A stretch of DNA of 64,000 nucleotides from Apteryx mantelli (Eukaryota; Chordata; Aves; Apterygiformes; Apterygidae). The translations under genes were made by a program, and so were the position numbers. Where the stretch lies: assembly GCF_036417845.1 (NCBI RefSeq), contig NC_090011.1:62001-126000 (forward strand). The letters are read 5' to 3'. Below the pieces are notes generated by a model. The model was given only the letters and a program-made list of their open reading frames with translations, was not told the origin of the DNA and did not search any database. Positions 12,190-18,724 of this stretch are shown piece by piece. Every line of letters starts with the position of its first letter. Position 1 is the stretch's first letter.

Positions 12190-12200
12190 TCTCCCCCCCT
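12190..12200 (-). other. Second polypurine tract, upstream of the fossil LTR
   Basis: The minus strand reads AGGGGGGGAGA directly before the TGTGG of the fossil LTR, matching the position and GGGGGAGA ending of the polypurine tract at 11567-11580. It supports reading 12034-12189 as a true LTR start rather than random sequence. Confidence 0.75.
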
Positions 12201-12226
12201 TTCTAGAACCTCTTTTTCCTGTACTA

Positions 12227-12565
12227 TTAATTGATATACTCTATGCTCATGTCTATCAAGCAGTTAAGCCGTACATGCCGTAAGCAATAATTCAGAATTA
12301 GCAAGCCGCAGCATATCGCTATTACTACTGTGAGTGCTATCAAGCCTAGTGTTATAAGCCATTTCTAATCAAACCATGACAAGATCCACGCCCCTGTGTT
12401 GACTTGTTCCCCGTCAGGAAAGTCTCTGTCGGCCCCGCCTCGGGGTTGAACGGGATGCAGTAGTGAGCTGCTCTGTGCGCCTGTGCTCATCTCCTCCAGT
12501 ATGACTCTGCGGTCCCCGGAATCATGAAGCCGGCGATAAACATCAATGCAGCCATGCAGCAGCAT
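12227..12565 (-). pseudogene. env: env transmembrane tail 1, interrupted by a TAG codon
   Basis: An ATG-led frame (12565) runs 66 codons to TAG at 12365-12367 and stays open in the same phase for another 45 codons to TAA at 12227-12229. The segment around the TAG reads AWILSWFD-stop-KWLITLG, followed by about 20 hydrophobic residues (LIALTVVIAICCGLLIL) and a short tail with cysteines and basic residues (NYCLRHVRL). This is the membrane-proximal aromatic, membrane-span and palmitoylation-type cysteine pattern of a retroviral transmembrane subunit. The upstream 60 residues do not resemble an env ectodomain and I cannot assign them. The position just before a polypurine tract and LTR start fits an env terminus. 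The TAG makes the full span non-functional unless read through. Confidence 0.65.
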
Positions 12566-12698
12566 CCCGTCTGGCGTCGCCCTGTTCAGGATGGAATCTC
12601 ACCAAGAATGATTAGTTACACCCCAGACCCTCCCGTACGTGCATTTAGGTCAGGTTTTATGCATTTCATTGGAACCCATCTTATCTGCTCCTCCCGTT
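12566..12698 (-). other. Unassigned ERV sequence between gag and env tail 1
   Basis: About 130 bp with stops in all minus-strand frames. In an intact alpharetrovirus the rest of nucleocapsid, protease, polymerase and most of env, over 4 kb, would lie here. The deletion junctions cannot be placed exactly by eye. Confidence 0.6.
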
Positions 12699-13886
12699 TT
12701 ACCGCAGCATACCCTCTTCCCTGTGATATCCACAAGAGAAGCAACGCTGTGGTCCCTTTCTCATCTGGTCCACCGCCGTGACAAGAGCCTGCGCTGCTGC
12801 TGTTCCCTGATTCTGTTTTTGCAGTACCGTGCGGATGACAACCGAAAGTGGTGCTCCTTTAGGGATCGTTTTCAGGATGTCCTGCGTCATGGCGTCACTC
12901 TGCTGCCAGAGGCACTCCGTCATGACCGGACCCTGGGCCTCAGGGGGCAAGTCTGACTCTGCAATGGCCCGCTGGAGCCTGTCACAGAATTCAGTGAAGC
13001 TCTCTGCGTGTGTCTGTTTTATCTTTGTCCAGGGTGGCTCTACCTTTACTAGCTTCCCGAGTTCTTCATACACGGCCCGCGAAGCCTCTGTTGTGGCCAT
13101 GACCTCCCGCCTTATTTCCTCTAATGCACGCAATAGGGTGTCGACCGGGGATGTTGTTACTTCTTCTCCGCCCTTCGGCTTCCCTTTCGGCTGTGTCTCT
13201 CCTATTGCACACCCCCGCAGCCTGCGCGTAACTTCTCGCAAGCCCCCGCCTTCCTCGTCGCTGCTATCTTCTCCGCTCTCCTCCTTAACCGGCAATCTCA
13301 CCCGAACCTTCCTCCCTCCTTTCAAGGTCGAACTCTGGTCTCTCCGCTCTGATTGGCCGTTACCCTTCCTCCCTCGCTGCACTGCCTGACTCTCCCCACC
13401 TACAGCACCCTCCTCTGCCGGGGCCCACGGCAGCAGGGTCCTATCTTCCTCACTAAGCGTCTTCCTCAAAACTGCGCCAGGCACGCAATCCTCGGGTTCG
13501 GTCCCGTCGACCCCCCATCCCTCTCTGTCTTGTGCGAGATCTTGCCAGGGATACACCGGAGGCGGCTCCTGGGATTCCACTGGTAGGATCACTGGAACCT
13601 CCCCGCCCCCACTCTCCCGTTCTTTCGCCGGGGCCTCCCTCGCGCTCTGCAGGAGCATTCTTATCAGCCCCCACACCTTTAACTCCCTCGCGGATCCCCC
13701 GTTCATCGGGAACTCCGCCAGCGCTGCTGTGCATTGCAGCCACAGTTCCTCCCACAGAATCTCCATAGGAGAAGTAATCGCTCCCTCCTTTACGAGCCTC
13801 TCTACACACGCTCGTATCGCGCTCGCCTTCAGCGGCGCCCGCCATTCCTTGGAGCAGGCCATTACTACCTTACATATGGCCTCCAT
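12699..13886 (-). CDS. gag: Shortened alpharetrovirus-like Gag (matrix, linker, capsid C-terminal part, broken nucleocapsid)
   Basis: A 395-codon frame. I chose the ATG at 13884-13886 (protein starts MEAICKVVMACSKEW) because avian-type matrix begins this way; the frame extends upstream only to a GTG. Residues 1-90 are the matrix-like domain, which binds membranes. Residues 107-112 (EPPPVY) carry a PPxY late motif, used to recruit ubiquitin ligases for budding. Residues 120-245 are a charged, low-complexity linker. Residues 248-281 look helical or coiled-coil. Residues 285-345 match the capsid C-terminal domain, with a major homology region around 289-308 (QTHAESFTEFCDRL). Residues 382-388 begin a nucleocapsid zinc knuckle (CFSCGYH), but the Cys-His gap is 2 instead of 4 and the last cysteine is missing; TAA follows. 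Most of the capsid N-terminal domain, the second knuckle and protease are absent. The frame is open and could be translated. Confidence 0.85.
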   Translation of the reverse strand: MEAICKVVMACSKEWRAPLKASAIRACVERLVKEGAITSPMEILWEELWLQCTAALAEFPMNGGSARELKVWGLIRMLLQSAREAPAKERESGGGEVPVILPVESQEPPPVYPWQDLAQDREGWGVDGTEPEDCVPGAVLRKTLSEEDRTLLPWAPAEEGAVGGESQAVQRGRKGNGQSERRDQSSTLKGGRKVRVRLPVKEESGEDSSDEEGGGLREVTRRLRGCAIGETQPKGKPKGGEEVTTSPVDTLLRALEEIRREVMATTEASRAVYEELGKLVKVEPPWTKIKQTHAESFTEFCDRLQRAIAESDLPPEAQGPVMTECLWQQSDAMTQDILKTIPKGAPLSVVIRTVLQKQNQGTAAAQALVTAVDQMRKGPQRCFSCGYHREEGMLR

Positions 13887-13951
13887 AGTTCCGGATCCGG
13901 ATCCCTTCCTCACGCTCCCGGTGCCTACGCCGGCCGAGCCGCCTCCTCGGT
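13887..13951 (-). other. Very short ERV leader between primer binding site and gag
   Basis: Only 65 bp separate the primer binding site from the gag ATG. Avian leukosis-type genomes have a leader of several hundred bases here that carries packaging and dimerisation signals and a splice donor. The leader is GC-rich and includes the repeat GGATCCGGATCCGG (minus strand) just upstream of the ATG. I recognise no packaging element. Either it has been deleted or packaging depends on other sequence. Confidence 0.65.
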
Positions 13952-13969
13952 ATCACGTCGGGGTCACCA
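13952..13969 (-). other. Primer binding site, tRNA-Trp type
   Basis: The minus strand reads TGGTGACCCCGACGTGAT, starting two bases (AG) after the end of the 5' LTR. This is the 18-nt tRNA-Trp primer site known from avian leukosis and sarcoma viruses. It fixes the orientation of the element and its alpharetroviral affinity. Confidence 0.95.
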
Positions 13970-14070
13970 CTTGTTACCGTTCTCGTTCTTACCGAGGAGG
14001 CACGGGGCCTTCTCCCCAGGCCCCGGACCATCACCACACAGACACCAATATGAGGAGTGGCAAAATGGCG

Positions 14071-14076
14071 TTTAAT
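14071..14076 (-). terminator. Poly(A) signal variant (ATTAAA) at the U3/R boundary
   Basis: ATTAAA lies in TTCATTAAACGCCATTTT, where avian leukosis LTRs have AATAAA. The copy in the 3' LTR (same offset) would be the one used to end the element transcript. Confidence 0.7.
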
Positions 14077-14093
14077 GAAGCGTGTCCTACTCT

Positions 14094-14099
14094 ATTATA
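14094..14099 (-). promoter_or_regulatory. TATA-like box in the 5' LTR
   Basis: The minus strand reads CATTATAATAG. TATAAT begins about 30 bp upstream of the predicted R start (GCCATTTTGCC), the normal spacing for a TATA-directed start. The same site exists in the 3' LTR. Confidence 0.7.
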
Positions 14100-14109
14100 A
14101 TGCTGTAAA

Positions 14110-14170
14110 GCCCCGCCTTCTTCTCCGGCAGCAGTGCTCCGCCCGTTACAACCTTCCCATGTTCCGCCCC
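14110..14170 (-). promoter_or_regulatory. Cluster of three GC boxes in U3
   Basis: Sp1-type GC boxes lie at 14164-14170 (GGGGCGG), 14139-14144 (GGGCGG) and 14110-14117 (GGCGGGGC), all on the element strand and just upstream of the TATA-like box. I do not see the CCAAT or CArG enhancer elements typical of exogenous avian leukosis U3, so this looks like a compact GC-box promoter. Confidence 0.6.
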
Positions 14171-14204
14171 GCAGTGCCTCCCTGCTCATCCTTTTTCCTC
14201 CACA

Positions 14205-14210
14205 GACACG
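14205..14210. repeat. Target site duplication, right copy (GACACG)
   Basis: The right copy of the hexamer at 11328-11333. Satellite resumes directly as GCGCTTTGTTGGGCGGCGAG, the expected continuation of the interrupted monomer. Confidence 0.95.
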
Positions 14211-17200
14211 GCGCTTTGTTGGGCGGCGAGGGCGAAAGGGACGCAGCGCTTTCTTCGGTGGCGAGGCGGCGAAGGCACGCGCTGCTTTGCCTGGCTCCGC
14301 AGGAACACGGCGCTTTGCTAGGCGCCCAAGGAACACGGCGCTTTGCTTGACGGCGGCGGCACGCGCAGCTTTGCTAGGCGCCCAAGGGAGACGACGCTTT
14401 GCTAGGCAGCGAGGCGGCGAACGCACAAAGCGATTTGCTCGGCGGTCATTCGCTGCCTCGCACAAGAGCTAACCACTGGGCATGTTGGCTGTCTCAGAAA
14501 CAAGCAGACTGCTGCGTCTCTGCGCTGCCTCGCCAACTAGCAAAGTGCTGCCTCGCTTCGCCTCCACGCCAAAAAGCCATCCGCGATGCCACTGCACCAC
14601 CTGGTGCACAAGCAAGGTGCTGCATCTCTTCGCTGCCTCGCACAATGAGCAACCACTGTGCATGTTGGCTGTGTCACAAACAAGGAGACTGCTGCATCTC
14701 TTCGCTGCCTCGCCAACAAGCAGACCGCTGCGTGTATTCGCTGACTGGCAGAAAAAGCAAAGCACGGCGCCTGTTCGCTGCCTGGCCAACAAGAAAAGCG
14801 CTCCATCTCTTCGCTGCCTCGCAAACGAAGGAAGCGCTGCGTGCCTTCGGCACCTAGCAAAGCGCCGTGTGCCTTCGCCGCCTCCCCAATCGCTTCGTGC
14901 CTTCGCCGCCTAGCAAAGCGCCTAGCAAAGCGTCCTCAGCCTTCGCTGCCTAGCAAAGCTCCACGTCCGCTCGCCGCCTAGCAAAGCACTGTGTGCCCTC
15001 GCCGCCTCCTAGAGCGCTGCGTCCTTGGGCGCCTGGCAAAGCGCTGCGTGCCTTCGCCGCCTCGCCGCCTAGCAAGGCGCCCGAGCCCGTCCACCACGAT
15101 CAGATCGCTGCGTGCCTTCGCTGCCTCGGTGCTTAGCAAAGCGCCACGTGCCTTCGGCGCCTACAAAAGCGCCGTGTGCCTTCGGCGCTACTACGGCGTT
15201 TGCTAAGCGGCGAGGCGGCGAAGGGACGCAGCGGTGTGTGAGGCGGCGAAGGCAAGCAGCGCTTTGCTAGGCGCCGAAGGCACGAAGCGATTGGGGAGGC
15301 GGTGAAGGGACACGGCGCTTTGTTGGGCGGCGAGGGCGAAAAGGGACGCAGCGCTTTCTTAGGCGGCGAGGCGGCGAAGGCCCTCGCTGCTTTGCTAGGC
15401 GCCGAAGGAACACGGCGCTTTGCTAGGCGGCGACGGGACGCGGAGCTTTGCTAGGCGGCGAGGTGGTGAAGGGACACGGCGCTTTGCTAGGCGGCGAGGG
15501 CGAGAAGGCACGAAGCGCTTTCTCAGGCGGCGAGGCGGCGAAGGCACGCGCTGCTTTGCTAGGCGCCGAAGGAACACGGCGCTTTGCTAGGCGGCGACGG
15601 CACGCGGAGCTTTGCTAGGCGGCGAGGCGGTGAAGGGACACGGCGCTTTGCTAGGCGGCGAGGGCGAGAAGGCACGCAGCGCTTTCTCAGGCGGCGAGGC
15701 GGCGAAGGCACGCGCTGCTCTGCCAGGCGGCGAAGGCACGCCGCGGTGTGTGAGGCGGCGAAGGCACGCACGGCTTTGCCAGCCGCCGAAGGCACGCCGC
15801 GCTTTGCTAGGCTGCGATGCGGCGAGGCGCCGAACGCAGGCACTTCTTTGCTAGGTGCCCAAGGAACACGGCGCTTTGCTTGACGGCGACAGCACGCGCA
15901 GCTTTGCTAGGCGCCCAAGGGAGACGACGCTTTGCTAGGCAGCGAGGCGGCAAACGCACAAAGCGATTTGCTCGGCGGTCATTCGCTGCCTCGCACAAGA
16001 GCTAACCACTGTGCATGTTGACTGTGTCACAAACAAGGAGACTGCTGAATCTCTTCGCTGCCTCACCAACAAGCAAAGCACTCGATCTGCTCGCCGCCTC
16101 GCCAGCATGCAAAGCGCCGCGTCTCTTGGCCGCCTCGCAAACTAAACGCTGCATCTGTTCAGTGCCTCGCCAAAAAGCAGAGCGCTGCGTCTATTCGCTG
16201 AGTGGCAGAAAGCAAAGCACGGCGCCTGTTCGCTGCCTGGCCAACAAGCAAAGCGCTCCATCTCTTCGCTGCCTCGCAAACGAAGGAAGCGCTGCGTGCC
16301 TTCGGCGCCTAGCAAAGCAGCGCGTGCCTTCGCTGCCTCGCCGCCTAAGAAAGCGCTGCGTGCCTTCTCGCCCTCGCCGCCTAGCAAAGCGCCGTGTGCC
16401 TTCGCCGCCTCCCCAATCGCTTCGTGCCTTCGCCGCCTAGCAAAGCGCCTAGCAAAGCGTCCTCAGCCTTCGCTGCCTAGCAAAGCTCCACGTCCGCTCG
16501 CCGCCTAGCAAAGCACTGTGCGCCCTCGCCGCCTCCTAGAGCGCTGCGTACTTGGGCGCCTGGCAAAGCGCTGCGTGCCTTCGGCGCCTGGCAAAGCACT
16601 GCGTGCCCTCGCCGCCTCGCACAGCGCTGCGTCCTTGGGCGCCTGGCAAAGCGCTGCGTGCCTTCGGCGCCTGGCAAAGCACTGCGTGCCCTCGCCGCCT
16701 CGCACAGCGCTGCGTCCTTGGGCGCCTGGCAAAGCGCTGCGTGCCTTCGCCGCCTCGCCGCCTAGCAAGGCGCCCGAGCCCGTCCACCACGATCAGATCG
16801 CTGCGTGCCTTCGCTGCCTCGGTGCTTAGCAAGGCGCCACGTGCCTTCGGCGCCTACAAAAGCGCCGTGTGCCTTCGGCGCTACTACGGCGTTTGCTAAG
16901 CGGCGAGGCGGCAAAGGGACGCAGCGGTGTGTGAGGCGGCGAAGGCAAGCAGCGCTTTGCTGGGCGGCGAGGCGGCGAAGGGCCGAAGCGATTGGGGAGG
17001 CGGTGAAGGGACAGGGCGCTTTGTTGGGCGGCGAGGGCGAAAGGCACGCAGCGCTTTCTTAGGCGGCGAGGCGGCGAAGGCACGCGCTGCTCTGCCAGGC
17101 GGCGAAGAAACGCAGCGCTTTGCTAGGCTGCGATGCGGCGAGGCGCCGAACGCAGGCACTTCTTTGCTAGGCGCCCAAGGAACACGGCGCTTTGCTTGAC

Positions 17201-18117
17201 GGCGACAGCACGCGCAGCTTTGCTAGGCGCCCAAGGCAGACGACGCTTTGCTAGGCAGCGAGGCGGCGAACGCACAAAGCGATTTGCTCGGCGGTCATTC
17301 GCTGCCTCGCACAAGAGCTAACCACTGTGCATGTTGACTGTGTCACAAACAAGGAGACTGCTGAATCTCTTCGCTGCCTCACCAACAAGCAAAGCACTCG
17401 ATCTGCTCGCCGCCTCGCCAGCATGCAAAGCGCCGCGTCTCTTGGCCGCCTCGCAAACTAAACGCTGCATCTGTTCAGTGCCTCGCCAAAAAGCAGAGCG
17501 CTGCGTGTATTCGCTGAGTGGCAGAAAGCAAAGCACGGCGCCTGTTCGCTGCCTGGCCAACAAGCAAAGCGCTCCATCTCTTCGCTGCCTCGCAAACGAA
17601 GGAAGCGCTGCGTGCCTTCGGCGCCTAGCAAAGCAGCGCGTGCCTTCGCTGCCTCGCCGCCTAAGAAAGCGCTGCGTGCCTTCTCGCCCTCGCCGCCTAG
17701 CAAAGCGCCGTGTGCCTTCGCCGCCTCCCCAATCGCTTCGTGCCTTCGCCGCCTAGCAAAGCGCCTAGCAAAGCGTCCTCAGCCTTCGCTGCCTAGCAAA
17801 GCTCCACGTCCGCTCGCCGCCTAGCAAAGCACTGTGCGCCCTCGCCGCCTCCTAGAGCGCTGCGTCCTTGGGCGCCTGGCAAAGCGCTGCGTGCCTTCGG
17901 CGCCTGGCAAAGCACTGCGTGCCCTCGCCGCCTCCTAGAGCGCTGCGTCCTTGGGCGCCTGGCAAAGCGCTGCGTGCCTTCGCCGCCTCGCCGCCTAGCA
18001 AGGCACCCGAGCCCGTCCACCACGATCAGATCGCTGCGTGCCTTCGCTGCCTCGGTGCTTAGCAAGGCGCCACGTGCCTTCGGCGCCTACAAAAGCGCCG
18101 TGTGCCTTCGGCGCTAC
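14211..18117. repeat. Satellite block right of the ERV: end of the interrupted unit and two further units
   Basis: The interrupted unit (11203-15191) measures 1112 bp once the ERV and one target copy are removed. It has a very short forward arm after the insertion, passing straight from GGCTCCGCAGGAACACGG to GGCGCCCAAGGAACACGG, so several monomers have been lost. Units 15192-16884 (1693 bp) and 16885-18117 (1233 bp) follow. From 16885 onward every unit carries the derived GGGACAGGG variant, while the unit at 15192 still has GGGACACGG. Confidence 0.92.
16551..16799. repeat. Local 83-bp tandem triplication
   Basis: Three copies starting at 16551, 16634 and 16717 (CTTGGGCGCCTGGCAAAGCG...) have a period of 83 bp, that is three monomers of 28, 28 and 27 bp in reverse orientation. 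The third copy departs near its end into the GCCGCCTCGCCGCC segment. Neighbouring units carry one or two copies. Confidence 0.85.
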
Positions 18118-18340
18118 TACGGCGTTTGCTAAGCGGCGAGGCGGCAAAGGGACGCAGCGGTGTGTGAGGCGGCGAAGGCAAGCAGCGCTTTGCTGGGCGG
18201 CGAGGCGGCGAAGGGCCGAAGCGATTGGGGAGGCGGTGAAGGGACAGGGCGCTTTGTTGGGCGGCGAGGGCGAAAGGCACGCAGCGCTTTCTTAGGCGGC
18301 GAGGCGGCGAAGGCACGCGCTGCTTTGCCTGGCGCCGCAG

Positions 18341-18724
18341 GAACACGGCGCTTTGCTAGGCGGCGACGGCACGCGGAGCTTTGCTAGGCGGCGAGGGCGA
18401 GAAGGCACGCAGCGCTTTCTTAGGCGGCGAGGCGGCGAAGGCACGCGCTGCTTTGCTAGGCGCCGAAGGAACACGGCGCTTTGCTAGGCGGCGACGGCAC
18501 GCGGAGCTTTGCTAGGCGGCGAGGGCGAGAAGGCACGCAGCGCTTTCTTAGGCGGCGAGGCGGCGAAGGCACGCGCTGCTTTGCTAGGCGCCGAAGGAAC
18601 ACGGCGCTTTGCTAGGCGGCGACGGCACGCGGAGCTTTGCTAGGCGGCGAGGGCGAGAAGGCACGCAGCGCTTTCTCAGGCGGCGAGGCGGCGAAGGCAC
18701 GCGCTGCTCTGCCAGGCGGCGAAG
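18341..18724. repeat. Local 128-bp tetramer repeat in a forward arm
   Basis: A four-monomer block (28+28+36+36 bp, starting GAACACGGCGCTTTGC) begins at 18341, 18469 and 18597, a period of exactly 128 bp. The last copy carries CTTTCTCAGG instead of CTTTCTTAGG. The same expansion recurs in the corresponding units of the next two 4,593-bp copies and explains why these are longer. Confidence 0.87.

Larger units (their letters stand above)
11334..14204 (-). mobile_element. Endogenous alpharetrovirus-like element, deleted and composite, 2,871 bp
   Basis: Two identical 233-bp LTRs in direct orientation with TG...CA ends, flanked by a 6-bp target duplication, enclose 2,405 bp that read on the minus strand. 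In order: 5' LTR (13972-14204), tRNA-Trp primer binding site (13952-13969), shortened gag (12699-13886), an unassigned piece, env transmembrane tail 1 (12227-12367), polypurine tract plus partial foreign LTR (12034-12200), env transmembrane tail 2 (11724-12041), polypurine tract (11567-11580) and 3' LTR (11334-11566). Protease, polymerase and env surface domains are absent, so it could move only with helper proteins. The length is well under half of a roughly 7.5-kb avian leukosis provirus. Its organisation recalls non-autonomous avian retroelements such as ART-CH, but I cannot test identity. LTR identity indicates recent insertion. Base composition differs sharply from the surrounding satellite. 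Confidence 0.95.
13972..14204 (-). repeat. 5' LTR of the ERV
   Basis: A 233-bp LTR, TGTGGAGG...GGTAACA in element orientation. Positions 1-135 are U3, R starts near 136 (GCCATTTTGCC) and U5 runs to the end. The stretch from ATTAAACGCC through TTGGTGTC to GATGGTCCG closely resembles the poly(A)/R/U5 region of avian leukosis LTRs, while U3 is much shorter. It should drive transcription leftwards, away from the satellite on its right side. Confidence 0.95.

Noticed and set aside
12566-12698. Remnant of pol between gag and env
   Set aside because: No reverse transcriptase, RNase H or integrase motif is readable, and all minus-strand frames are interrupted.
12829-13389. 186-codon plus-strand frame in the ERV
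   Set aside because: It lies entirely antisense to gag, in a region where the minus-strand frame carries capsid and linker features. It has no recognisable domain of its own.
13952-13969. tRNA gene at the tRNA-Trp-like sequence
   Set aside because: Only the 18 nt complementary to the tRNA 3' end are present, at the exact primer-site position next to the LTR; there is no cloverleaf.
18341-18724. CRISPR array, because of 28-36-bp repeats at regular spacing
   Set aside because: There are no unique spacers, the repeats are contiguous and diverged, and the host is a vertebrate.
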